Of a stretch of 64,000 bases of DNA, positions 25,916 to 35,076 are shown one piece after another (the stretch's first letter is position 1; the number at the start of each line of letters is the position of its first letter). Origin of the DNA: Hyphomicrobiales bacterium (GTDB taxonomy: Bacteria; Pseudomonadota; Alphaproteobacteria; Rhizobiales; Rhizobiaceae); the NCBI GenBank assembly GCA_900471515.1, contig UCFC01000048.1, positions 123,688 to 187,687 on the forward strand, read 5' to 3'. A program made the translations under genes and the position numbers. Below the pieces are notes generated by a model that had not been told where the DNA came from, searched no databases, and saw nothing but the letters and a program-made list of their open reading frames with translations.

Positions 25916-27541
25916 TCAAACCGCCTTGGCGTCGATCATAGCGATGAGCGTGCGCAGCCGGTCGGCCTCGTAGGAGGGCTTGTCGGGGCGCAATCTTGCG
26001 ATGCGGGGAAAGCGCATGGCGACCCCGGATTTATGCCGGGTGGAGCGGTTGATTCCCTCGAAGGCGACTTCCACCACGAAACCGAACTCCTTGTCGGCGC
26101 GCACGGCCCTGACCGGACCGAAACGCTCGGTCGTATTGTTGCGCACGAACTTGTCCAGCACTTCCAGCTCGGCATCGGTGAAGCCGAAATAGGCCTTGCC
26201 GACGGGCACGAGCTCTTCGCCATCCTCTCCCTCCGCCCAGACGCCGAAAGTGAAATCCGAATAGTAGCTGGAGCGCTTGCCGTGGCCGCGCTGGGCATAC
26301 ATCAGCACCGCATCGACATTGTAGGGATTGCGCTTCCACTTGAACCACGGCCCTTTCACGCGGCCGGCCTGATAGATGCTGTCGCGCCGCTTGATCATCA
26401 CGCCCTCGATGACGGGATCGGGCGGGGCGGCGCGCAGATCGTCGAGCTCCGCCCAGTTGGAGAAAGGCACAAGCGGCGAAAGATCGAAGCGGTCGTGCGG
26501 GGCGCGGTCGACAATCTCCGAGAGCCGGTCGCGGCGCTCGACATAGCTCCTGCCGCGCACATCCCGTTCGCCGTCGAAGAGCATGTCATAGGCGCGGATG
26601 AACGCCGGATATTCCTCCAGCATCCTTGCCGTCACCGTCTTGCGGTTGAGGCGCTGCTGCAGGTCGGAGAAGGTGCGGGTCGGGCTGTTGGAACGCGCCG
26701 TGCCGCCGACCAGAAGCTCGCCGTCGATGACGCCGGAAAAGCTGATCGATTGCAGGATATCGGGAAAGGCGCCGGAGATGTCGTCGCCGGAGCGGGAATA
26801 GATCCGGCGCGTCTCGCCGGAACGGGACAGCTGGACCCGGATGCCGTCCCATTTCCACTCGGCGGCGTAATCGGCGGGGTCGAGGGCATCGAGATCGCCC
26901 TCCTCCACCGGATTGGCGAGCATGACGGAATGGAAGATGGCGGGCGTTGCCAGCACCGGCTTGTCCGCCCCACCCTGCAGCCACTTGAAGAGCGATTCAT
27001 AGGGCGGCTGCAGGCCGTGCCACAGGGTCTCGATCTCAGTCACGTCCTTGCCGCCGAGATCGGCGAGCGCCTGTTTGGCAAGGCGGGCGGATACGCCGAT
27101 GCGCAGCGCCCCGGTCGCAAGCTTGATGAAGGCGAAGCGGCCGGAGGAATCGAGCCGGTCCAGCAGGTCGCGCACGAAGCTGCGCACTTCCGTGCGGCCA
27201 AGCGAATTCATCCGGACGACCACATCGCCGAGACGCGGCCGCGCAAATGCCGCGCGGTCGATATCGCGCCCGTTGTCCCAGACCAGCGAGATGGTTTCGG
27301 CGAGGTCGCCGACATAGTCGTAGGAATAGCGGAACAGCACCTCGTCCATGCGCTCCAGCACCAGCTCGCGCAGCATGGCGGGCTTGACGTTGCGCACCTC
27401 CAGCGTGCCGGCAATCGCGGCAAGGCCGTAGCCGCGATCGGGGTCCGGCGTATCGCGGAAATAATCGGTCAGGAGCTTGAGCTTGCCGTTGCGGCTGGGG
27501 GTGAGGACGAGGCGGTCGAGCAGGTCGGCGAAGGCTTTCAT
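25916..27541 (-). CDS. ATP-dependent DNA ligase, exonuclease-associated type
   Basis: A 541-residue ATP-dependent ligase. An N-terminal helical DNA-binding domain (about 1-190) precedes the nucleotidyltransferase domain with motif I E-W-K-W-D-G-I-R (adenylated Lys230), the I-D-G-E-L motif III, V-I-E-G-V-M-I-K (motif IV) and W-x-K-W-K-R motif V, then an OB-fold. It matches the bacterial ligase found with a Lhr-like helicase, an MBL exonuclease and a metallophosphoesterase, a four-gene repair set characterised in Pseudomonas putida. Here only the exonuclease gene is adjacent (upstream, 106 bases); helicase and phosphoesterase are not in the window. It would seal nicks or breaks in DNA repair. 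Confidence 0.92.
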   Translation of the reverse strand: MKAFADLLDRLVLTPSRNGKLKLLTDYFRDTPDPDRGYGLAAIAGTLEVRNVKPAMLRELVLERMDEVLFRYSYDYVGDLAETISLVWDNGRDIDRAAFARPRLGDVVVRMNSLGRTEVRSFVRDLLDRLDSSGRFAFIKLATGALRIGVSARLAKQALADLGGKDVTEIETLWHGLQPPYESLFKWLQGGADKPVLATPAIFHSVMLANPVEEGDLDALDPADYAAEWKWDGIRVQLSRSGETRRIYSRSGDDISGAFPDILQSISFSGVIDGELLVGGTARSNSPTRTFSDLQQRLNRKTVTARMLEEYPAFIRAYDMLFDGERDVRGRSYVERRDRLSEIVDRAPHDRFDLSPLVPFSNWAELDDLRAAPPDPVIEGVMIKRRDSIYQAGRVKGPWFKWKRNPYNVDAVLMYAQRGHGKRSSYYSDFTFGVWAEGEDGEELVPVGKAYFGFTDAELEVLDKFVRNNTTERFGPVRAVRADKEFGFVVEVAFEGINRSTRHKSGVAMRFPRIARLRPDKPSYEADRLRTLIAMIDAKAV

Positions 27542-27556
27542 GGCAAGCCTCCTGCC

Positions 27557-27577
27557 CTTCTCCCCGCTGGGGAGAAG
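27557..27577. repeat. CTTCTCCCC palindrome between exonuclease and ligase genes
   Basis: CTTCTCCCC-GCT-GGGGAGAAG, a perfect 9-bp stem in the 106-base gap between two genes expected to form an operon. The same core occurs at 15932 and 49581. Confidence 0.6.
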
Positions 27578-27647
27578 ACATGTTTGGTCAGCCGCTCGCT
27601 AAACATTTCGGTTCGTGGGAAGGGGCTTTCAGCCACAGGCTCCATCC

Positions 27648-28658
27648 TCAATCCCCCTCGTCCTCATACCCCACCAGATGCAGCGGCCTGGCCCTGATGC
27701 CCTGCAGTTCGCACCAGCGCACCAGCGCCTCCTCGCGGCCATGCGTGACCCAGACTTCCTGAGGGCCAAGTTCCGTGATCGTCTCGGTCAGTTCCGGCCA
27801 GTCGCAATGGTCGGAAATGACGAGCGGCAGTTCGACGCCGAGCTGCCTGGCGCGCTGGCGCACCATCATCCAGCCGGAGGCGAAGGAGGGCAGCGGATCG
27901 TTGAAACGGCGCGCCCAGCGGTCGGCAAAGGCGGAGGACGGGCCGATGACAACAGCGCCCTTGAAGACGGACTTGTCGCCGCTTTCGACGGTGGCGGGCA
28001 GAAGCTCGCCGAGATCGATACCCTGGCCGATATAATAGTCGCAGAGCCGTTCCATGGCGCCGTGGATATAGATCGGCTCGCTGTAGCCGCTGTCGCGCAA
28101 CAGGCGGATGACGCGCTGCGCCTTGCCGAGCGCATAGGCGCCGACCAGATGCGTGCGCTCCGGGAACTGGCGCAGCGAGGCGAGCAGCTTGCCCGTCTCG
28201 TCGATCGGGTCGGGATGATGGAAGACCGGCAGGCCGAAAGTGGCCTCCGTGATGAAGACATCGCAGGGCACCGGCACATAGGCTTCGCAGGTCGGGTCGG
28301 GGCGGCGCTTGTAATCGCCCGATACGACGATGCGCGTGCCGGCCTTCTCGATGGCGATCTGGGCCGAGCCGAGCACGTGGCCGGCGGGATGGAAGCTCAC
28401 CTTCACGCCGTTGATATCAAGCTCTTCCCCGAAGGCGACCGGCTGCCGGGCGGCCGAGAAGCCGTCGCCGTAGCGGATGCCGATGATGTCGAGCGTCTGG
28501 CGGGTGGCGAGCACGTTCCTGTGGCCGGGACGGGCATGATCCGAATGGCCGTGGGTGATCAGCGCCCGCTCCACCGGCCGCACCGGATCGACGTAAAAGC
28601 CGCCCTCCGGGCAATAGAGCCCTTCGGGGGCGGGATAGAGCAGCGCGTCAGGTCTCAT
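27648..28658 (-). CDS. DNA ligase-associated exonuclease (metallo-beta-lactamase fold)
   Basis: A 336-residue MBL/beta-CASP-like nuclease with the metal-binding H-G-H-S-D-H at 36-41, a second H-P-A-G-H-V-L-G-S-A motif near 88-97, and G-D-Y metal Asp around 113. It corresponds to the Exo member of the LHR-LIG-EXO-MPE repair set, which degrades DNA ends. The start at 28658 (MRPDALLYPAPEGLYC) is chosen by family resemblance; its ribosome-binding site is weak and the in-frame start at 28739 would add 27 residues. The ligase gene follows on the same strand. Confidence 0.9.
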   Translation of the reverse strand: MRPDALLYPAPEGLYCPEGGFYVDPVRPVERALITHGHSDHARPGHRNVLATRQTLDIIGIRYGDGFSAARQPVAFGEELDINGVKVSFHPAGHVLGSAQIAIEKAGTRIVVSGDYKRRPDPTCEAYVPVPCDVFITEATFGLPVFHHPDPIDETGKLLASLRQFPERTHLVGAYALGKAQRVIRLLRDSGYSEPIYIHGAMERLCDYYIGQGIDLGELLPATVESGDKSVFKGAVVIGPSSAFADRWARRFNDPLPSFASGWMMVRQRARQLGVELPLVISDHCDWPELTETITELGPQEVWVTHGREEALVRWCELQGIRARPLHLVGYEDEGD

Positions 28659-28798
28659 GGCAGCAAAGATAGCGGGAAATGCGTTTTGCGCCAGAGGGAT
28701 GGCGGGCGGCGATTTTATCGGCGCGGCCTGCCATTGCATCCGGACCCGAGCCCCGCTAGCTTCGCCCGCGCTGCAGCGGGCAAGCAGATGAGAGGCGC

Positions 28799-29395
28799 AT
28801 GCGGACTGTTATCGGATATGGACTCCTGGCACTTTCGCTGACGCTGCCTGCCGCCGCCTCGGCAACCGGCTGGCAGCCGGGCGAGGAAGTGAAGGCTTAC
28901 GCCATCACCGGCCGCACCGGCATGGAACTCTACCGCTCCATCGGCGAACGCGGGCCGCAGGTCGGGCCGGGACGGGTGATCGCGCATACGACCTTCAAGC
29001 TGACCTGGACGCGCAAATACGAACAGCAGGGCAGCGCCTGCACGCTGACATCGGCAAGGCCGAAGCTCACGATCATCTACACGCTGCCGAAGGCGCCTGG
29101 CGACCTGCCGGCGGCCACAAAGGCAAGCTGGGAGAGCTTCATCGCCGGCGTGCGCGCGCACGAGCGCTGGCATGGCGAGACGATCATCGAGATGGTCAGG
29201 GAAATCGAGGCGCTGAGCAACGGCTTCTCCGTGCCCGACGATCCCGGCTGCAAGAAGATCAGGCCCGCGCTGACGGTGCGCCTCGGCGAACTCTCCAACA
29301 AGCAGCGCCAGCGCGGCCGGGATTTCGACCGCGTCGAGATGAGCGAAGGCGGCAATATCCAGCAGCTCATCCTGAAGCTGGTGAACGGTCCCTGA
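28799..29395 (+). CDS. DUF922 exported putative zinc peptidase
   Basis: A 198-residue protein with a Sec signal peptide (cleavage near A-S-A at residues 20-22) and an HExxH-type motif, H-E-R-W-H, at 121-125, followed by a conserved E/H region. This is the DUF922 family, proposed to be zinc-dependent proteases; activity is not proven. Two Cys pairs in the mature part (81 and about 152) may form a disulfide. It ends six bases before the stop of a convergent hydrolase gene and is divergent from the exonuclease gene. Confidence 0.8.
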   Translation: MRTVIGYGLLALSLTLPAAASATGWQPGEEVKAYAITGRTGMELYRSIGERGPQVGPGRVIAHTTFKLTWTRKYEQQGSACTLTSARPKLTIIYTLPKAPGDLPAATKASWESFIAGVRAHERWHGETIIEMVREIEALSNGFSVPDDPGCKKIRPALTVRLGELSNKQRQRGRDFDRVEMSEGGNIQQLILKLVNGP

Positions 29396-29400
29396 CCGGT

Positions 29401-29967
29401 TCAGAGCGCGGCGAGGAAAGCGTCGACGCGGCTCCAGGTGGCTTCGGCGGCTGCCGCATCGTAATCCGGCAGCGACGGATCGGTGTAGAGATGGCCGACG
29501 CCGGGATAGAAGAAGACTTCCAGGCCGATATTGGCTCTCGCCGCATGCGCACGCCACGCGGCCACCTCGTCCGCCGGCTCGAAATCGTCGGGATCGGCAA
29601 GATGGACCTGAACGGGAATGCCTTCGCGCGCATTGGCCGGAATTTCCGCGATACTGTGCAGCAAGAGCATGCCCGACGCCATCGGCCGGGTCGGCCAGAG
29701 ACTGGCCGCGATGCCGGCTCCCATGGAAAAGCCGCCGAGCACGGCCGATGCCGGCAGGTCGGCGATCGCCAAATCGGCGCGCTTGCAGAGCCGCATCCAG
29801 CCGATCTCCTCGCGGATGGCGAAACCTTCCTCGATCGTCCGCCCTACCCTGCCCTCGTAGAGATCGGGCGTCACGACCTGATGGCCCGCCGCGCGAAGGC
29901 GCTCCGCTGCGTCCTGCTCGAGCGAGCGAAATCCATAGACCGAATGAAAAAGTGCAATCGCCGCCAT
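29401..29967 (-). CDS. Dienelactone hydrolase family protein
   Basis: A protein of about 188 residues with the DLH alpha/beta fold: start M-A-A-I-A-L-F-H-S-V-Y-G, nucleophile elbow G-G-F-S-M-G-A-G (about 88-95, Ser where classical dienelactone hydrolase has Cys), Asp in L-A-D-P-D-D and His in G-V-G-H-L-Y. It likely hydrolyses an ester or lactone; the substrate is unknown. AGGAGGTGGCG lies just before the ATG at 29967, so the longer frame to 30060 is rejected. Confidence 0.85.
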   Translation of the reverse strand: MAAIALFHSVYGFRSLEQDAAERLRAAGHQVVTPDLYEGRVGRTIEEGFAIREEIGWMRLCKRADLAIADLPASAVLGGFSMGAGIAASLWPTRPMASGMLLLHSIAEIPANAREGIPVQVHLADPDDFEPADEVAAWRAHAARANIGLEVFFYPGVGHLYTDPSLPDYDAAAAEATWSRVDAFLAAL

Positions 29968-30105
29968 CGCCACCTCCTGATTTGCAGGCTCAACATAAGG
30001 TTTCCACAACGCCAAGGCGAGATTTACCGCACAAAAACCCCAAACGAGCCAAAGAACCACCAGAATCGCTTTCTAGCCGTTGCCGAGGCACGACCGGAGG
30101 GGATG

Positions 30106-31077
30106 ATGGGACGGAAGCTCAAATATGCAGGCGTGGCAATTCTCGCCTTTGCCGCCGCGGTTTATCTCAACAATAGCAGCCTTCTGGCCGAACATCGCGA
30201 CGGCAAGCCGCTGCTTCTGGCGCATCGCGGCATCGCCCAGCGTTTCGACGAGACCGACCTCAAGAACGATACCTGCACGGCCGCGCGCATGCTGCCGCCG
30301 CAACACGACTATCTGGAAAACACGATCCGCTCCATGCGGGCGGGATTCGATACCGGCGCCGACGTGGTGGAGATCGACGTGCATCCGACGACCGACGGGC
30401 AGTTCGCCGTCTTCCACGACTGGACGCTCGATTGCCGCACGGACGGGCATGGCGTCACGCGCGACCATTCCATGGCCGAGATGAAGCTGCTCGACATCGG
30501 CTACGGCTATACCGCCGATGGCGGCAGGACCTTTCCCTTCCGCGGCAAGGGCATCGGAGAGATGCCGACGCTCGACGAGGTCCTGTCCGCCTTCCCCGAC
30601 AGACATCTGCTCATCAACGTCAAGAGCCGCGACCCTTCGGAGGGCGAGAAGCTCGCCGCCGTGCTGAACGGCCTTCCCGCCGAGCGGCGTGCGATGATCA
30701 TCGTCTATGGCGGCAACGAGCCGATCGACCGCATCCGGCACCTTGCGCCCGATATCCGCACGGCCTCGCGCGCCAGCCTGACGGGCTGCCTGACCGGCTA
30801 TATCGGTTACGGCTGGACGGGCATTCTGCCCGACGCCTGCAGGAATGCGATGATGCTGGTTCCGATCAACTACGCGCCCTGGCTCTGGGGCTGGCCGGAC
30901 AGGTTCCTCGACCGGATGCAGGATGCCAATACGCAGGTCTTCGTCATCGGCCCCTATCACGGCGGCGGCTTTTCCACCGGCATCGACGATGCCGAAAGCT
31001 TCGCGCGGCTGCCGCGGAACTATTCGGGCGGCATATGGACGAACGAGATCGAGACGATCGCCGGTCTGGCGAAGTGA
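30106..31077 (+). CDS. Glycerophosphodiester phosphodiesterase family protein
   Basis: A 323-residue GDPD protein with an N-terminal membrane anchor or signal (about 5-22). Catalytic features: H-R-G at 40-42, E-I-D-V-H-P-T-x-D-G with the metal Glu/Asp (about 88-97), and V-F-H-D (about 102-105). It would hydrolyse glycerophosphodiesters to glycerol-3-phosphate in the periplasm; a role on membrane-lipid turnover is possible. The 50-residue insertion after the first His (cysteine-containing) is unusual. Two ATGs stand side by side at 30103 and 30106; GGAGG is better spaced for the second. Confidence 0.87.
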   Translation: MGRKLKYAGVAILAFAAAVYLNNSSLLAEHRDGKPLLLAHRGIAQRFDETDLKNDTCTAARMLPPQHDYLENTIRSMRAGFDTGADVVEIDVHPTTDGQFAVFHDWTLDCRTDGHGVTRDHSMAEMKLLDIGYGYTADGGRTFPFRGKGIGEMPTLDEVLSAFPDRHLLINVKSRDPSEGEKLAAVLNGLPAERRAMIIVYGGNEPIDRIRHLAPDIRTASRASLTGCLTGYIGYGWTGILPDACRNAMMLVPINYAPWLWGWPDRFLDRMQDANTQVFVIGPYHGGGFSTGIDDAESFARLPRNYSGGIWTNEIETIAGLAK

Positions 31078-33375
31078 TCAGCCGCCCCGCGCCAGCAGCA
31101 TGACGACGATCTCTTCCGGCGCGACGGGTCTGGAGAAACGATAACCCTGCGCCTCCTCGCACCTGGCATGGCGCAGGAATTCCAGCTGCGCGTCGGTTTC
31201 CACGCCTTCGGCCAGCACCGAGAGCTTCAGCGTCTGGGCAAGGGAAATGACGGCGGAAGCGATGGCGACGGCCGTCTTGTCGGCAGGCAGCGCCTCGACC
31301 AGCGAGCGGTCCATCTTCAGCCGGTCGAAGGGAAAGGTCTTCAGCGCGGCAAGCGAGGAATAGCCGGAGCCGAAATCGTCGATCGACAGGCGCACGCCAA
31401 GCGCGCGCAGCGACAACATGAGCGCAAGGGCGCGGGCGGCATCCTGCATGATGACGCTTTCCGTCACCTCCAGCTCCAGCCAGCGCGCATTGAGCCTGTG
31501 GCGGTCGACCGCCTCGGCGACATGCGAGGCGAAATCGGGATCGGCAAACTGCTTGGGCGAGACGTTGACGGCGATGGTCAGCGGCGTCAGGCCCATATCC
31601 TGCCAAGCCCGCGCCTGGCGGCAGGCCTCGTTCAGCACCCAGAGGCCGAGCGGCACGATGAGCCCGGTCTCTTCGGCAAGCGGAATGAAATTGGCGGGCG
31701 AAACCATGCCCTTGGCCGGATGGTTCCAGCGCACGAGCGCTTCCAGGCCGGTGATGCGGCCGGTCGCGACATCCACCTGCGGCTGGTAGAGCAGGAAAAG
31801 CTGGTTGGCGACGATCGCCTGGCGCAGCTCCTCCTCTTCGCTGAGCGGCAGGTCGACGGCCTTGCCGACGACGCCGTCGTGATATTGCAGCGTATTGCGG
31901 CCGAGCTGCTTGGCGCGGTACATGGCGCGGTCGGCATTGGTGAGCAGTTCTTCCGGCGTGGCGCCATCCCGCGGGAAGGCGGCGATGCCGATGCTCGAGG
32001 TGACGGCAATCTCGCCGATCTCGGAGCGGACCGGCCGGGAAATCGCCTTCTGCAGCTCGCGCAGGCGGCGCATGATGCCGGCATCGTGGCTGGACTGGTG
32101 GACGAGCACGACGAGGAATTCATCGCCGCCGAGGCGCACGACCATATCGGAGGCGCGCACGCAGTTTGCCATGCGGGCCGCCGTTTCCTTCAGCACCTCG
32201 TCGCCGGCGGCGTGGCCGCTCGTGTCGTTGATCTCCTTGAAATTGTCGAGATCGATATAGGCGACCGTCACCTTGCGGTTGTTGCGGCGGGCCTGATCGA
32301 GGATCTTTGCCATGCGCTCCTTCAGGAAGGCGCGGTTCGGCAGGCCCGTCAGGTCGTCGTGATGGGCCATGAAATGGATGCGGTCGTCGACGCGTTTGCG
32401 CTCGATGGCGATGCCGGCGATATGGGTGGCGAGCGCCACCAGCTTCGTCTCGTGCTCGCTCGGGCGCCGCACCTCCTTCGAATAGAGCGCGAACGTGCCG
32501 AGCACGTTCTTCTGAGAGGTGGAGATCGGCGTCGACCAGCAGGAGCGGAAGCCGAACTGGCTGACCATCACCCGGAAATCCTCCCAGAGCGGATCGGCCA
32601 TGACGTCCTCGACGATGACGGTTTCGCCGCGCCAGGCCGCCGTGCCGCAGGAGCCCACGTTCGGGCCGATGACGACGCCGTCGATCATGCGGCTGTAGGC
32701 GCCGGGCAGATTGGGCGCGGCGCCGTGATAGAGCCGGGTGCCTTCGCCGTCGAGCAGCAGCACCGAGCCGGAAATGCCGGTCATCTGCCGCTCGATCAGC
32801 AGCACCAGCGCCTCCAGGATCATCGGCAGCGGTTCGTTGCGGGCGATCATTTCCAGCAGGTTCGCCTGGCCGCGATAGAGCTCTTCCTGCCGTTTGCGCT
32901 CGGTGATGTCGCGGGACAGGCCGATCAGGCCGACGACCTCGCCGCGGTCGTTGCGCAACGGTATCTTGGAGGTCAGACGGTACATGGCGCCGCCGCCCGG
33001 CAGGGGCACGAGCTCTTCCATGTCGATCCGGGGTTCGCCGCCGGCCATGATCTGCTGCTCGATATCGAAATAGCGGCGGGCCGTTTCAAAATCGAACAGG
33101 TCGAAATCGCGCTTGCCGGCGATCTCGGCGGCGTTCTCCAGCCCGTGGCTGCGCGCCATGACGGCATTGGCGAAGACGAAGCGGCCGTCGCGATCCTTGA
33201 CGTAAAGAAAATCGGGAAGCTCGTGGACGATGGCCTTGAGGCGAAGGTTCTCTATGCCCTCGGAAAGGTGATGGGCGGTCGCCGCCATCATCGCCTCGGT
33301 GGCGGCCACGATGCGCTGTGTCTCGGCCGTGAAACTATCGCCAGATTGCCAACGCCGGACACCTATTCCACTCAT
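31078..33375 (-). CDS. PAS-GAF-GGDEF-EAL cyclic di-GMP signalling protein
   Basis: A protein of about 765 residues: PAS domain (about 48-165), GAF (about 185-330), GGDEF (about 345-500) and EAL (about 515-760). The cyclase motif G-G-D-E-F is intact at 416-420 and the inhibitory I-site R-A-S-D lies five residues before it (407-410). The phosphodiesterase motif E-A-L is intact at 545 with D-D-F-G later. So it may both make and degrade c-di-GMP, switched by its sensor domains. No membrane segment: cytosolic. The start at 33375 follows GGGAG at 10 bases; a longer open frame to 33849 runs into a divergent gene. Confidence 0.9.
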   Translation of the reverse strand: MSGIGVRRWQSGDSFTAETQRIVAATEAMMAATAHHLSEGIENLRLKAIVHELPDFLYVKDRDGRFVFANAVMARSHGLENAAEIAGKRDFDLFDFETARRYFDIEQQIMAGGEPRIDMEELVPLPGGGAMYRLTSKIPLRNDRGEVVGLIGLSRDITERKRQEELYRGQANLLEMIARNEPLPMILEALVLLIERQMTGISGSVLLLDGEGTRLYHGAAPNLPGAYSRMIDGVVIGPNVGSCGTAAWRGETVIVEDVMADPLWEDFRVMVSQFGFRSCWSTPISTSQKNVLGTFALYSKEVRRPSEHETKLVALATHIAGIAIERKRVDDRIHFMAHHDDLTGLPNRAFLKERMAKILDQARRNNRKVTVAYIDLDNFKEINDTSGHAAGDEVLKETAARMANCVRASDMVVRLGGDEFLVVLVHQSSHDAGIMRRLRELQKAISRPVRSEIGEIAVTSSIGIAAFPRDGATPEELLTNADRAMYRAKQLGRNTLQYHDGVVGKAVDLPLSEEEELRQAIVANQLFLLYQPQVDVATGRITGLEALVRWNHPAKGMVSPANFIPLAEETGLIVPLGLWVLNEACRQARAWQDMGLTPLTIAVNVSPKQFADPDFASHVAEAVDRHRLNARWLELEVTESVIMQDAARALALMLSLRALGVRLSIDDFGSGYSSLAALKTFPFDRLKMDRSLVEALPADKTAVAIASAVISLAQTLKLSVLAEGVETDAQLEFLRHARCEEAQGYRFSRPVAPEEIVVMLLARGG

Positions 33376-33571
33376 GACGCTGTTCTCCCGGTACTCGCAG
33401 GCCTGTGCACAATAGTCATAACTGAAACCGCTTTCCAAAATAGCGAGCATTTCCTTCGGGTTGTTTAAATGGAAAGGTGAACAAGACAAAAATATACGGA
33501 AGGTTGCGCTTGCTACTCGACCCACGGTTATTCCTCTCTTGCGGATATGTGCCGAAAAGAGGCATTTCGGC

Positions 33572-33586
33572 TGGCACGAATCCTGC
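33572..33586 (+). promoter_or_regulatory. Sigma-54-like sequence before the beta-helix gene
   Basis: TGGCACG-AATC-CTGC matches the RpoN consensus TGGCACG-N4-TTGC in all but one base with exact spacing. The predicted start of transcription would fall at the ATG (33599), so a functional promoter would give a leaderless mRNA or a later start codon. May be chance. Confidence 0.35.
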
Positions 33587-33598
33587 GTCGGCGCCGGC

Positions 33599-34981
33599 AT
33601 GAAAACGGATTTCGGCAAGATCTCCCGGCGGGATATGCTTGGCGTGCTGGCCGCCTCGGCAGCGGCCATGGCCGCGCCGCGCGCCTTTGCGGCTCCGCCC
33701 GGCGCCGGGCAACCCGGCCTGCGCGGGGCAATCGATGCCGTGCAGTATCGCGCCGTTCCCGAAAGCGGCGACAGGAAGAACCGCGACCTGCAGCAGATGA
33801 TCGACAAGGCGGCGCGCGAGAACGTGCCGGTCTTCCTGCCGCCGGGCACCTACCGCGTTTCCAACCTGACGCTGCCGGACAATACGCGCATATCGGGCGT
33901 GCCGGGCGCGACAAGGATCGTCTATACCGGCGAGGGCCATCTCTTTAGCGCCGACAACGTGGGGCGCATCGCGCTTTCCGATCTTGTCATCGACGGCTCG
34001 AACCGCTGGCTTGCTGATTATGCCGGCGCCCTCGTGCAGTTTACCGGCGTCGGCGAGGTGCTGATCGACAATTGCGACATCGCCGGCAGCCGCAAGCACG
34101 CGCTGCAGCTCGAGGGCTGCGGCGGGCGGATCGAGCGCAGCAGGATCTCGGGCGCCGGGCAATCGGGCATCTATGCGGTGGAATCCTCGGGGCTTTCGAT
34201 AACGGCCAACACGGTTTCGGATTGCGGCAACGGCGGCATTCTGGTGCATCGCTGGAAGAAGGCCGAGGACGGCACGATCGTGTCCGGCAACCGCGTTTCC
34301 AATATCCGCGCCAATGACGGCGGCACGGGCGAAAACGGCAACGGCATCAATATTTTCCGCGCCGACGGCGTGACGGTGACGAACAACCAGATCGCCGACT
34401 GCGCCTTCACCGCCGTTCGCGCCAATTCCGGCTCCAACATCCTGATCGGCAACAACCAGTGCCGCCGCTCCGGCGAGACGGCGATCTATGTGGAGTTCGA
34501 ATTCGTCGGCGCCGTCGTCACGGGCAATGTGATCGACGGGGCGGCGAACGGCATTTCGATCGCCAATTTCGACCAGGGCGGCCGGCTGGCCAGCGTGACG
34601 GGCAACGTCATCCGCAACCTGACGCTCGAAGGACCATACAAACACGAGGTCGGCTTCGGCATCGGCATTGCGGCGGAAGCCGATACGCTGGTGTCGGGCA
34701 ACGTGATCGAGGATGCGCCGCGCTGGGGGCTGCAGATCGGCTGGGGACCCTATCTGCGCAATGTCGTCGTCAACGGCAACGTGGTGCGCAAATCGCCGGT
34801 CGGCTGCGCGGTTTCGGTTGCCGACGGCGCCGGTTCGGCCGTCATCACCGATAATATCTTCCAGGACATGGGCAAGGGCGCCGTGCTCGGCTTCGAATGG
34901 GAGAAGCAGGTCTCGGGCGAGCTTGCCGGCGACAGTTCCCGCTACGGGCAGCTGACAGTCGAGCGCAACCGGATTTCCTGA
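33599..34981 (+). CDS. Tat-exported parallel beta-helix protein (TIGR03808-like)
   Basis: A 460-residue protein with a twin-arginine signal (I-S-R-R-D-M-L-G, Arg10-Arg11, cleavage near A-F-A) followed by about 15 irregular repeats of the G-N-x-V/I-x-N/D type that form a right-handed parallel beta-helix. The sequence fits the family named twin-arg-translocated uncharacterised repeat protein. Such folds are common in polysaccharide lyases, but I see no catalytic motif. Periplasmic or surface location is likely. The ATG at 33599 gives the Tat signal directly; the longer upstream frame does not. Confidence 0.85.
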   Translation: MKTDFGKISRRDMLGVLAASAAAMAAPRAFAAPPGAGQPGLRGAIDAVQYRAVPESGDRKNRDLQQMIDKAARENVPVFLPPGTYRVSNLTLPDNTRISGVPGATRIVYTGEGHLFSADNVGRIALSDLVIDGSNRWLADYAGALVQFTGVGEVLIDNCDIAGSRKHALQLEGCGGRIERSRISGAGQSGIYAVESSGLSITANTVSDCGNGGILVHRWKKAEDGTIVSGNRVSNIRANDGGTGENGNGINIFRADGVTVTNNQIADCAFTAVRANSGSNILIGNNQCRRSGETAIYVEFEFVGAVVTGNVIDGAANGISIANFDQGGRLASVTGNVIRNLTLEGPYKHEVGFGIGIAAEADTLVSGNVIEDAPRWGLQIGWGPYLRNVVVNGNVVRKSPVGCAVSVADGAGSAVITDNIFQDMGKGAVLGFEWEKQVSGELAGDSSRYGQLTVERNRIS

Positions 34982-35076
34982 GCGCCATCAAAAGCTTTCA
35001 TCGACCTATCATCCGAAGGTGCTTTTTTCGCAGCCTTGCCGGCTCTAGGCTGCGGACAAAGGAAGGGGACATTGCC

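Noticed and set aside
31168..33468. 766-codon open frame on the plus strand
   Set aside because: Antisense to the PAS-GAF-GGDEF-EAL gene, whose motifs are intact; no start signal or recognisable protein features.
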